A stretch of 21,808 nt of DNA from SIG440 sp045648175 (GTDB lineage Bacteria > Bacillota > Clostridia > Monoglobales > Monoglobaceae): the NCBI GenBank assembly GCA_045648175.1, contig JAZRNN010000048.1, positions 1-21,808 on the forward strand, written 5' to 3'. Position numbers and translations under genes: made by a program. The notes beneath the pieces are model-generated. The model was given only the letters and a program-made list of their open reading frames with translations, did no database searches and was not told the origin of the DNA. Shown here in pieces: positions 1 to 6,755 of this stretch (position 1 is the first letter of the stretch; every line of letters starts with the position of its first letter).

Positions 1-140
1 ACGTGTGAGTTTTACATTTCCAACAGGATAGCACTGTTTACAAGAAGAATTTAATTTTTTTATTCCTGTATATTCTTTAGTCCCACAAGAACAATATTTG
101 TATTCAGCGTGCGGATGTGCTGTATCGTTTGAATCGCTGT
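1..140 (-). pseudogene. Out-of-frame 3' part of a Cys-rich protein gene, fused to the integrase and running off the window
   Basis: Reading the minus strand in a frame different from the integrase gives an open frame from about 140 through position 1. It contains HPHAEYKYCSCG, then a YTG turn and CKQC about 12 residues further on. The C-x-C...C-x-x-C spacing resembles a small zinc-ribbon-like or Cys-rich module of the kind seen in some clostridial proteins; I recognise the pattern but not a named family. The conserved-looking residues lie in the frame that the integrase does not use. This suggests that an unrelated gene has been joined behind the truncated integrase at about 140-150. The gene has no start of its own here and its end lies outside the window. 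Confidence 0.4.
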
Positions 141-878
141 ATCTGCCAGGCGAACGATATCTTTTTGCAGAGAGTAGTATGTCCTTGCGAACAGATGACG
201 GAGGTTATGTGGGAATACTTTTTCTTTTGACACTCCGGCACTTTCACATAACTGTTTCATTGATTTCCATATTGAATGCCTATCCACAGGTTGACCTTTC
301 CTTGTTACAAATACACTCCCAGAAGTGATATGCTTTTCCTTTATATATTTTTTAAGGAGAGCACACAATTCTTTCGGTAGGATTATCATTCTAATTTTAC
401 CTTTCAACCTAACCTGAGCCTGACCTGTCATTACAGAATTTACATCGACATATTTTAATTCACTTACACGGATTCCCGTGGCACATATCGTCTGCATGAT
501 GAGATACAGTCTTTCGTTCTTTTTACTCTTTGCCGCTTTGAGAAGTCTTTCGTATTCAGCCTTGGTCAGTTCTTTTTCACTTTGACAGAAGATTTGCCGT
601 TGCACTTTTAAGTTTTTAACCTTCAGGTCGTATCTCTCAATGTAATTGAAGTATCCATTGAGGGAAGACAGGACTGAGTTTACACTTGCAGGAGCATAGT
701 GTTGTGTGAGTATATTTTTATATTCAAGCACAAGCGTTTTTGTAATTTCATTGCCTTCTGTCCAATTTACAAATGCAGTAATGTCACGGATATATTTTTC
801 GATAGTAACAGGGCATTTTTCTTCCTCGATTAAATAATTTTTGTAGTCTTCAATAGTGCATTTAGTAATTTCATTCAT
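60..878 (-). pseudogene. Tyrosine recombinase (integrase), C-terminus lost
   Basis: The protein has 272 residues. Residues 5-90 form a SAM-like N-terminal core-binding domain and residues 100-246 a phage-integrase catalytic domain. Box I is ATGIRVSEL with catalytic R137, and a KGK motif lies at 159-161. Box II starts HNLRH (H224, R227), followed by ARTYYSLQKDIVRLAD. In family members the next stretch is an LGHS segment and a TTxxYT motif carrying the nucleophilic tyrosine. Here the sequence after D246 (near position 141) is TAIQTIQHIRT..., with neither the second His/Trp nor the nucleophile. It should therefore bind DNA but not cut it, unless programmed frameshifting or a sequencing error explains the break. 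ATG at 878 has AAGGAG upstream with a 10-nt spacer. Size and layout are XerC/D-like, without an arm-binding domain. It is the last gene of the leftward set of the mobile element. Confidence 0.75.
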
Positions 879-901
879 GTTTCAACAACTCCTTTTCAAA
901 T

Positions 902-920
902 ATTATATACCGAATAATTT
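902..920 (-). promoter_or_regulatory. -10 element and repeat upstream of the integrase
   Basis: On the minus strand a TATAAT hexamer lies at 907-902, about 25 bp before the integrase start; no good -35 is visible at 17-18 bp, so factor-assisted transcription is possible. On the plus strand ACCGAATAATTT (909-920) is repeated exactly at 2487-2498 inside the structured noncoding region. This hints at a shared protein-binding site, for example for the recombinase or one of the element's regulators. Confidence 0.35.
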
Positions 921-974
921 TTTCGAATACCTTTTTGAAAATTTGTTGTCAATGTTTCAGTTTATAAATTTCAA

Positions 975-1014
975 AAGGCGATTGCACATTCGTTAACCGA
1001 AATGCAATCGCCTT
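975..1014 (-). terminator. Hairpin between leader ORF and integrase (terminator or attenuator)
   Basis: Perfect 12-bp arms AAGGCGATTGCA (975-986) and TGCAATCGCCTT (1003-1014) enclose a 16-nt loop. On the minus strand the stem is followed by TTTTGAAATTT, a weak U-tract. It overlaps the end of the 14-codon leader ORF, so translation of the leader would disrupt the stem. It could simply end transcription arriving from the right, or attenuate the integrase. Confidence 0.55.
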
Positions 1015-1037
1015 AAGTCATTCGTGTGCTTTAACAT
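993..1037 (-). CDS. Putative 14-aa leader peptide upstream of integrase
   Basis: A short ORF encodes MLKHTNDLRRLHFG. It is preceded by an excellent Shine-Dalgarno site, AGGAGGTG (1054-1047), 9 nt before the ATG. Its stop codon falls in the loop of the hairpin at 975-1014, which is the geometry of a translational or transcriptional attenuator. Ribosomes on the ORF would mask the left arm of the stem. Leader peptides of this type are known upstream of resistance and transfer genes in Gram-positive mobile elements. Here the downstream gene is the integrase. Nothing but sequence supports its expression; the strong ribosome site is the main evidence. Confidence 0.45.
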   Translation of the reverse strand: MLKHTNDLRRLHFG

Positions 1038-1082
1038 AATTATTTCACCTCCTGTTGACACAAAGCATACCACAGAAATTTT

Positions 1083-1116
1083 GATAAGTCTACGAAGTAA
1101 TTTTCGAGGACTTATC
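1083..1116. repeat. Perfect inverted repeat upstream of the leader ORF
   Basis: GATAAGTC (1083-1090) and GACTTATC (1109-1116) are perfect arms. Inside them CGAA and TTCG pair again around a 6-nt loop. It lies just upstream of an extended -10-like TGnTATGCT on the minus strand (1071-1064), so it may be an operator. On the plus strand it is followed by a T-rich run and could act as a weak terminator. Confidence 0.4.
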
Positions 1117-1256
1117 TTTGTTTTCAGCATATTAAATTTTAATACGCCAATTGAAAAAAACAACTGACTTTTATATCAATCACTTCGTGAATTACAATCA
1201 CAATTTCAACATAAAATTTTTAATTCAAACGCATTTAATTTGATTGTGACGGCAGA

Positions 1257-1300
1257 AAAAAATTACCCCTGCCGTTGTACTCAGCAGAGGTAAATTTTTT
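1257..1300 (-). terminator. Rho-independent terminator after the RHH gene
   Basis: An A-run and TTACCCCTGC pair with GCAGAGGTAA and a T-run around an 11-nt loop. U-tracts lie on both sides, so it can work in both directions. It sits 29 bp past the stop codon of the ribbon-helix-helix gene. A competing stem (ACGGCAG with CTGCCGT, about 1249-1275) overlaps it. Confidence 0.7.
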
Positions 1301-1328
1301 CATAACATAATCCAAATTCTTGTGGGCG

Positions 1329-1682
1329 TTATCGTTTGCAAATGAGAAGATATTTTTCAAGAAAATCTTCCCATTCAATGCCGTATGACATTTTAAGAAC
1401 AGCTCTTATTTTATCGGGTTCAATAACTGATGTGGTTATCTTATTACAGATTTTATCTTCCATGTTTTGAAGCTTGTTATATAGTTCTGCAAACACATTT
1501 TTATTCACATATTCCATTGTTATTTCATCTTTTAAGTGTTTGTTATAGAATTCAAGAGCTGTAATTACATAATCTGTTTTATTAATTTCTTTCTGACTTC
1601 TTATGCGATTTCGTTCGCATTCTTTGTATAATTCATCGCTAATCCATACGCTTAATTGCCTTCCATTTTTGTGTTTTCCCAT
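1329..1682 (-). CDS. Ribbon-helix-helix protein, relaxosome/MobC-like
   Basis: This is a 117-aa protein. Residues 8-15 (RQLSVWIS) form the short beta strand typical of ribbon-helix-helix DNA binders. The two helices follow (DELYKECERNRI; NKTDYVITALEFYNKHL), then a charged helical tail of about 65 residues. Many proteins of this shape are accessory relaxosome factors (MobC type) or repressors of mobile elements. The start is supported by AAAGGAGG, 7 nt before ATG 1682. Upstream lies a long noncoding tract with hairpins and a strand-biased CACC/GGTG run, which fits a protein binding a nearby oriT or operator. No relaxase is seen in the window, so the mobilisation role is inference. Confidence 0.6.
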   Translation of the reverse strand: MGKHKNGRQLSVWISDELYKECERNRIRSQKEINKTDYVITALEFYNKHLKDEITMEYVNKNVFAELYNKLQNMEDKICNKITTSVIEPDKIRAVLKMSYGIEWEDFLEKYLLICKR

Positions 1683-1888
1683 TGAAAATCCTCCTTTGTT
1701 AATATTTAAAATTTAGCACACGCTATAACCCTCTTAACTATGCGGTTTTATGGCATAATAGCACACAAAAATTACGAAAAAAACATAATTTCCGACACCG
1801 CCTAAAACACCACCTGAATGGCTCAACCACCGCTAAAACTCAGTCACTTTCACCAAAACAGCACCAACACCCCTTTTTCAGCACCACC

Positions 1889-1947
1889 CCGAACGGCACT
1901 GCCGGTCGGTGTTTAACCGCACTGGAGGCGTTCTACGACACCAGTGC
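1889..1947. repeat. Two tandem hairpins
   Basis: The first stem is CCGA-a-CGG (1889-1896) with CCG-g-TCGG (1902-1909) around a 5-nt loop. The second is GCACTGG (1919-1925) with CCAGTGC (1941-1947), followed by TTTTT on the plus strand. The second could end transcription rightward. Paired stems beside a strand-biased tract are typical of nicking or single-strand origins, but no nic-site consensus was recognised. Confidence 0.45.
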
Positions 1948-2152
1948 TTTTTCCTGCTTCAATTTATTCCGCCGATTTTTTCAGCTTAATTGAGTTCATT
2001 TTTAGGCGGGAATTTTGCCAATTTCACACTGCTATTTTTTATTGCACGACATTTATGTTGCATTCGTAACTTATTTTCCTATATGGCGAATTATCATATG
2101 CCTTGCATTTCTTTTTCCAATATCTACGATGCCTCTGTTCTGACCTGCGTTT

Positions 2153-2168
2153 AAAATCGATTTTAAGG
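2153..2168 (+). repeat. Direct repeat copy 1, AAAATCGATTTTAAGG
   Basis: This 16-bp sequence, whose first 12 bp are a perfect palindrome (AAAATCGATTTT), occurs again exactly at 2407-2422. Both copies lead into a GC-richer stretch and then the TTTCAG...CCGAATA motif. It is a possible binding site for a dimeric regulator. Confidence 0.6.
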
Positions 2169-2406
2169 GCTTACCATAGGGCTTATCTCCTTGGTACGAG
2201 AGGTTAACTTTTCAGAGCGGTGTACATACCTTACCCCGATAGTTATATGTCTAACACCCCGTCTTAACCCCTTGTCAAACGCATATGTCATTTTAATGTC
2301 GATATATACGCCGTATTTGAGAGGTGTATCATTTCAGGAGGGGTAAACCCTTTGCCGAATATGTCTTATTTTCAAACACGGATATATCTATTGGATAGTT
2401 TCACTC

Positions 2407-2422
2407 AAAATCGATTTTAAGG
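2407..2422 (+). repeat. Direct repeat copy 2, AAAATCGATTTTAAGG
   Basis: Exact second copy of the element at 2153-2168, 254 bp downstream. It abuts the long inverted repeat at 2424-2480. Confidence 0.6.
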
Positions 2423-2423
2423 T

Positions 2424-2480
2424 GTTACGCTCCCTGTGGCGTTGGCACAATTTAATGTTAAACATTTCAGGGAGTGTAAC
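2424..2480. repeat. Long inverted repeat with 13-nt arms
   Basis: GTTACGCTCCCTG (2424-2436) pairs with CAGGGAGTGTAAC (2468-2480), with a single mismatch at the sixth arm base and a 31-nt loop. There is no U-tract on either side, so it is more likely a protein- or RNA-level structure than a terminator. The right arm is part of the third copy of the recurring TTTCAG...CCGAATA motif. Confidence 0.55.
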
Positions 2481-2545
2481 TACCTTACCGAATAATTTCC
2501 GTTTTCAAACCTGCTGTGGCATCGGCGTTGAAACGGATAAATAAT

Positions 2546-2989
2546 TTACGCAGTTGCTTTCGGATGCTTTCTGTTATATTCATCAAGCATCTTCTGAGCT
2601 TTTGCCCGAGCTGCAACCTCGTTAACATTTTTCATCTGCTCATGATGATAATGTTCAATCGCATCCTGTATGGGACGGATTGTGTATTTCAGGTTGCCGT
2701 TTCTTTTCTTACCGTCTTTCAGAATAACTTCTGTCGGTTCGGTATAGATTAAGCACTTATCTTCAAGTTCTCTTACATATTTAGCAACGGTACCTTTGCT
2801 TTTAATATTAAGAGCTTTGCCGATAGTTTTGTAGCTCGGATAGCACTGATAAGTTTTTCTGTCCTCAATATAGACGAGGTAGAAATATATTGCCAGTGCC
2901 GTTGCACTTATATCTAACTGCATGATGTAGTTGGATATAATAAACACATTCTTAAGCTTGTGTTGCTGATTTAAATAATAGTAATTCAT
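2546..2989 (-). CDS. Winged-helix/HTH protein, replication-initiator-like
   Basis: This is a 147-aa protein. Residues 25-90 form a winged helix: ISATALAIYFYLVYIED, then YPSYKTIGKALNI as positioning helix, GTVAKYVRELEDKCLI as recognition helix, and the wing. The ALAIYFYL...YPS pattern is common at the N-terminus of RepA/DnaD-like initiators of Gram-positive plasmids and integrative elements. The C-terminal 50 residues are charged and helical (VNEVAARAKAQKMLDEYNRKHP). ATG 2989 has AAAGGAG at 7 nt and overlaps the stop of the upstream gene by 4 bp (ATGA), so the two are translationally coupled. It is much shorter than full initiators and could instead be a transcription factor. Confidence 0.6.
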   Translation of the reverse strand: MNYYYLNQQHKLKNVFIISNYIMQLDISATALAIYFYLVYIEDRKTYQCYPSYKTIGKALNIKSKGTVAKYVRELEDKCLIYTEPTEVILKDGKKRNGNLKYTIRPIQDAIEHYHHEQMKNVNEVAARAKAQKMLDEYNRKHPKATA

Positions 2990-3381
2990 GCTGCATCTCC
3001 TTTCTCACTAATAAGACCATTCTTGATATCATATTTTGCAAATAAATTCATCAAATTATTATTTGTAAGTGCCTTTACAAAAATCAAATAAGACAGAATT
3101 TCAACTCCGTCAAGTCTGTTACAATTTATGAAATCATCGATTGCAAAATCGATATGCTCAGGCATCAACCTCTCGAGAATAATATACTGAATTTCCGCAT
3201 TAGAAAATTCAATAATCTCAAAAGAAATGCTCTCCGTCTGCCACAGATTTTCCATGGCATGGAGAGCAACTTCTTTTATTTCTATTGTCGGATACATATT
3301 ATCTCTTGATGGATGAAAGAAACATCTTTCCATCAGTTCAACAAATTTTTCATTTAATTCTTTACTTGTTTTTTTAATCAT
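2986..3381 (-). CDS. Conserved-looking hypothetical protein of mobile element (131 aa)
   Basis: I do not recognise this protein. It is acidic and predicted mostly helical (SKELNEKFVELMERCFF; VALHAMENLWQ; AEIQYIILERLMPEHIDFAIDDFI; VEILSYLIFVKALT), with no membrane segment and no catalytic motif. ATG 3381 has AAGGAGGA at 7 nt. It begins 13 nt after the stop of the excisionase-like gene and overlaps the winged-helix gene by 4 bp, so the three form one leftward operon. A role in element control or DNA processing is inferred only from position. Confidence 0.6.
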   Translation of the reverse strand: MIKKTSKELNEKFVELMERCFFHPSRDNMYPTIEIKEVALHAMENLWQTESISFEIIEFSNAEIQYIILERLMPEHIDFAIDDFINCNRLDGVEILSYLIFVKALTNNNLMNLFAKYDIKNGLISEKGDAA

Positions 3382-3394
3382 AAAAAAATCCTCC

Positions 3395-3598
3395 TTATAA
3401 ATTAGTTTTACTGTCCACCCATTGGCGGAATTTTTCTTTCGGCACGAGCAGACGGCTTCCTATTTTCAATGCAGGAAAGTCTTTCTCATGCATTAGCTCG
3501 TAGGCAGTAGATGTAGCAATACCCAATGCCTTTGCCACCATTTCCGCATTGAGAAACAGAGGCATCTCATCGTAAGATTTGAACATAGATTCTTTCAC
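3395..3598 (-). CDS. Excisionase-family HTH protein (Xis/MerR-like)
   Basis: This is a 67-aa protein with a single domain. LNAEMVAKALGIATSTAYELM (16-36) is the helix-turn-helix. FPALKIGSRLLVPKEKFRQWV (41-61) is the characteristic wing and last helix of the excisionase DNA-binding family. Such proteins direct integrase toward excision or act as transcriptional switches of the element. The start is GTG at 3598 with AGGTG 7 nt upstream; an in-frame ATG four codons later is an alternative. It is divergent from the polymerase gene, and the 32-bp palindrome between the two genes is a natural candidate operator for it. Confidence 0.75.
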   Translation of the reverse strand: MKESMFKSYDEMPLFLNAEMVAKALGIATSTAYELMHEKDFPALKIGSRLLVPKEKFRQWVDSKTNL

Positions 3599-3627
3599 GG
3601 TTTATCACCTCGCTTTCAAAAAAAGAT

Positions 3628-3659
3628 ATACTGTTCACTCAAAAAAGTGAGGGCAGTAT
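3628..3659. promoter_or_regulatory. 32-bp palindrome, candidate operator between xis-like and polymerase genes
   Basis: The symmetry is ATACTG-TT-CACTC-AAAAAA-GTGAG-GG-CAGTAT. Eleven of 13 arm positions are complementary around an A6 centre. It ends 5 bp before the -35 of the polymerase promoter and lies about 30 bp upstream of the divergent xis-like start. A dimeric repressor here could control both directions. Confidence 0.6.
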
Positions 3660-3664
3660 TCATA

Positions 3665-3693
3665 TTGCGTTTTCAAAAGTTTTGTGATATAAT
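3665..3693 (+). promoter_or_regulatory. Sigma-70/SigA promoter of the polymerase operon
   Basis: -35 TTGCGT (3665-3670), a 17-bp spacer, then a consensus -10 TATAAT (3688-3693) preceded by the extended -10 TG (3685-3686). The ribosome site GAGGTG follows at 3705-3710. This predicts ordinary host-polymerase transcription of the two-gene operon, with a 5' UTR of about 20 nt. Confidence 0.75.
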
Positions 3694-3719
3694 TTTTACA
3701 AAGTGAGGTGAACCTTTAT

Positions 3720-6700
3720 ATGCGCAAGTATAAAATCTATATGATGTCTGCAAGAAATATTATCAGCTACGCCCAGAGAGATTCCGACGACATATACAAA
3801 TTTAATTTACAGGCACGGGAAACAGAAAAATGTAAGGTGCCGACAGCAAGTTATGAGCAAGAAAGCAATGCATTGTTTTATCAAATAATGTGTCAGCTTC
3901 ATGGAGATGATTTTGAAATTCCAGAGGATATAAATTTAATAACAGACCTTGAGGATGTTATTTTCTACTTAGATTTTGCAGGTATCTTTGACAGAAACGG
4001 AGAGCAGAAAAGATATTTTGAACGGCAACAAAAAGCAAGAGATATGTTCCGCCCCGATGGCATCACATTAGATTTTGGAGCAGGCTCTCATTCTTATGTT
4101 GCATTTGAACGCTCACAAAGCATGAGCCGAAATGCAAGACTCTCTTTCATCCGTGCCGACCTTTACGAAGAAGTTCGCCGCCGTATTATGCTTGATATGA
4201 ATATTGGAGAGTGTCAGCTTTCCAAGCTTTATGCATATAACGGTTTGATGCTTTCATCGGGAACTCGTATTGACAATGTGGAAATAGACAAGCCTCACCG
4301 AGTTATTGTTGTAGAGAATAATAAATTACCGGCAAGTGCTAATGTTATTACAGTTGAAGATGATGGCAGTAATTCCAACATGTGCAAGTATCACAGAGTG
4401 GAAAGACACGAGCAGTTTACTGTCCTTGAGTATGATGGTGAGGGGCTTATTTCAAAAGAATATGCCAATGTGATTGACAAAAAACTCTGTGGCAAATCCG
4501 TCCATACATCATTTCAAATTCGTATGCCATATGTTAAGGGTATGCTTCATAAGGTAGATTTTAAAGACCTTCTTATTAGCGCAGGCTTTGAATATATAAT
4601 AGATGTTTGGGGAGAGAAACATCCAATAAGCGATGTGGATATTATCCTGACCGAAAGTATGTTTAAGGGAAAAGGCTGGCTCGCTGATTCCAAAATGATA
4701 TGGCAGGACTATTGGGATAAATTCAGGAAATACAACCATGCCCTGTATGTTACTAATGTCAGCAAACTGCATCCCGAAAACTTTACCGAGCTTAATTATC
4801 AATTTTTAAATACGCTTTCTGTCAGGTCGGAAGAATTCCGTCCGAGTAATTTGCCGCTTAGTTGGGAACGGAGTCCGGAGGAAGACACTCGCAACTGGCT
4901 GACCAAGCAAACAGAGCTTGAATACTATAATCTTTGTGCAAATGAAGAATACAGAAGACAATATTTTTTGAAAGAAAAGAATAGATTTTTCTGGAATAAG
5001 AAAACAAAATCAAGTCATCTTGCAGATATTTTGGAAATAAATCCTTTGTTTATAAACGAATCTATATATGCTAAGGAACTTGAGGACAGAGCCGAAAGCA
5101 TTTTAAAGGATTATTCTCTCGGCACACTGCTTGTTGCCGGAGACAGCAGATACTTATCTGCAGATTTGTTAAGGCTATTATCTATAATCCCAATGACAAG
5201 AAAATCCAAACTTACAGAAAGCGAAAAGAAATTTTATGCCACTCTTATGAGTGATCGTTTCCCTGAACAGTCCTTCTATGCTCCAAAGGCAGCTTATGAA
5301 GTTGATGCATTATGTACGCTTCTTCGTAATCCGCATATTGCTCGAAACGAAGAAATTATCCTTAAGCTTATGAAAGACATCAAGAAAATGCGAGACCATT
5401 ATTTAGGGCATCTCAGTGATGTTGTAATGGTAGATTCTGAAATGTACGCTGCTGAGAGACTCGGTGGTGCGGACTATGACGGTGATACGATAAAAACAAT
5501 TGCTGATCCTATTGTTAATATATGCGTGCAGAGAAACTATGAATTTGAAGGCTCCTTTGAAGACAGAAACAATATGCCTTTTTTGAAAATCCCTTCAGCA
5601 GAGCCTCTGATAAGCGATGCAAATGATTGGAAAGCAAGATTTGAAACAGTAAAAAATACATTCTCATCACGGGTAGGTCAAATTTCTAACGCAGCATTTG
5701 ACCGTAGTGTTATTGCCTACAACGAAAACTCTACCAGTGAGGAACGACAGAAATGCCGTGAAGAAGCAGAAGTTCTTGCAATTTTAACGGGACTTGAAAT
5801 CGATTCTGCAAAAACAGGAATTAAGCCCGATTTATCAGAATACTTAGGAAAATCTAAAAGACAAAGAAGTATTTTCTTAACATATAAGAGACTGCTTGAG
5901 AATGCCGACACAGGGACAACCGGCGCAAAAGATAAATTAAAGCAATTCTTTGAAAATACAAATTGGGAAGAAATAGATTCCAATGTAGAAAAGCTTCCGT
6001 ATTATGCAAAAATGCTCAAAGATGGAATTCCTAAGATTAAGGCTGCGATAATTCCGGACAATAAACTTTTCAATTTCGCCATAGAAGATGATTGGAAGGA
6101 AAAACTTAATGCAGATATTTTAGATGCAGTCAGCACCTTAATTTCGGAATACGATGAGGTGTTAAGAAGAATCAGAGTAAGCCGTGCGGATATACAGACA
6201 AAAAAGCGGTATAAGGATATTGACCGAATTCTGTTCTCGCAAGGCAAGGATGAAGATTTTGATGTAGATGTCTTATATGCAGAATTTTCTAAAATAAGCG
6301 ATGAACATTTACAAAAAATTCATGAGGCTATGGTCGAGCAGAATTGGCATCTTATGATAAAAGAAGACCGGGAAGCATTCCTTTCTGAGTGGTTGCCCGA
6401 GTTAGAAGAATATTTTGATATTCTGTCAGATTTCACTTTCAGCGGTTACAGAATTTTAAATGACCTAATTCTTGATATAAGAGAAGCTAATTCAGTGGAA
6501 TCCTCAAGGCAGTTATATCGTGATGGTGACACCGAAAATATGATTGCTATGATGGATGCCTATATGAACAAACTTGCATCTGACAGTTACCGTGAAGCCG
6601 TTGCAAAAAAATGCCGTGAGCTTTTAGAAAAAATTATTAAGCCTGCGGATGCAGTTAAATATGCAGTTGCACTTGGCAAGAGAGGTTTTATGTGGGATGT

Positions 6701-6755
6701 GCTTATTGATTGTGTATCCAAAAATGCATTGAAGATCAGGAGGGATGATTTATGA
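3720..6755 (+). CDS. Eukaryotic-type RdRP-like double-psi beta-barrel RNA polymerase
   Basis: This is a 1011-aa protein starting at ATG 3720, with GAGGTG 9 nt upstream. The GTG at 3708 lies inside that ribosome site and is less likely. Two catalytic barrels are visible. Around 178-280 are an SSGTRIDNVEID segment, D239-G-E-G-L-I-S, FQIR (265-268) and YVKGM with K273. These match the first barrel of RNA-silencing RdRPs (D-G-x-G-x-I-S...FQIR...KG). At 536-590 come RNPHIARNEE, SDVVMVDS and GADYDGD with D585, D587 and D589. These match the RNP-H-P-G-D...VVF...GGDLDGD block that holds the metal in QDE-1-type enzymes and in cellular RNAP beta'. Residues 1-170 and 620-1011 are unassigned, the latter helical and acidic. 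The family is known in bacteria and phages (SPbeta YonO, crAss-like phage polymerases, which use DNA templates). Whether this one uses RNA or DNA is unknown. It is the first gene of an operon inside a mobile element. Confidence 0.85.
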   Translation: MRKYKIYMMSARNIISYAQRDSDDIYKFNLQARETEKCKVPTASYEQESNALFYQIMCQLHGDDFEIPEDINLITDLEDVIFYLDFAGIFDRNGEQKRYFERQQKARDMFRPDGITLDFGAGSHSYVAFERSQSMSRNARLSFIRADLYEEVRRRIMLDMNIGECQLSKLYAYNGLMLSSGTRIDNVEIDKPHRVIVVENNKLPASANVITVEDDGSNSNMCKYHRVERHEQFTVLEYDGEGLISKEYANVIDKKLCGKSVHTSFQIRMPYVKGMLHKVDFKDLLISAGFEYIIDVWGEKHPISDVDIILTESMFKGKGWLADSKMIWQDYWDKFRKYNHALYVTNVSKLHPENFTELNYQFLNTLSVRSEEFRPSNLPLSWERSPEEDTRNWLTKQTELEYYNLCANEEYRRQYFLKEKNRFFWNKKTKSSHLADILEINPLFINESIYAKELEDRAESILKDYSLGTLLVAGDSRYLSADLLRLLSIIPMTRKSKLTESEKKFYATLMSDRFPEQSFYAPKAAYEVDALCTLLRNPHIARNEEIILKLMKDIKKMRDHYLGHLSDVVMVDSEMYAAERLGGADYDGDTIKTIADPIVNICVQRNYEFEGSFEDRNNMPFLKIPSAEPLISDANDWKARFETVKNTFSSRVGQISNAAFDRSVIAYNENSTSEERQKCREEAEVLAILTGLEIDSAKTGIKPDLSEYLGKSKRQRSIFLTYKRLLENADTGTTGAKDKLKQFFENTNWEEIDSNVEKLPYYAKMLKDGIPKIKAAIIPDNKLFNFAIEDDWKEKLNADILDAVSTLISEYDEVLRRIRVSRADIQTKKRYKDIDRILFSQGKDEDFDVDVLYAEFSKISDEHLQKIHEAMVEQNWHLMIKEDREAFLSEWLPELEEYFDILSDFTFSGYRILNDLILDIREANSVESSRQLYRDGDTENMIAMMDAYMNKLASDSYREAVAKKCRELLEKIIKPADAVKYAVALGKRGFMWDVLIDCVSKNALKIRRDDL

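Larger units (their letters stand above)
1683..2545. other. Structured noncoding region of the mobile element (candidate oriT/origin or regulatory region)
   Basis: No gene is convincing in these 860 bp. Several ordered structures are visible. (1) About 1793-1890 is strongly strand-biased, with roughly nine CACC units on the plus strand. (2) Two adjacent hairpins lie at 1889-1909 and 1919-1947. (3) The palindromic AAAATCGATTTTAAGG occurs twice. (4) A motif of the form TTTCAG-G-rich-GTA...CC(T)TTrCCGAATA occurs three times, near 2209, 2331 and 2464. (5) A long inverted repeat lies at 2424-2480. It sits between the winged-helix gene and the RHH gene of the element. A transfer or replication origin, or a multi-site regulatory region, would fit; which one cannot be decided from sequence. 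Confidence 0.5.

Noticed and set aside
1263..1273. TTACCCCTGCC resembling the tRNA-Trp 3' end (second attachment site)
   Set aside because: No T-arm precedes it and it is explained as one arm of the terminator at 1257-1300.
2516..2752. 78-aa plus-strand ORF
   Set aside because: It is antisense to the winged-helix gene and has no ribosome site.
3708..3719. GTG at 3708 as start of the polymerase
   Set aside because: It lies inside the GAGGTG ribosome site that is well spaced for ATG 3720.
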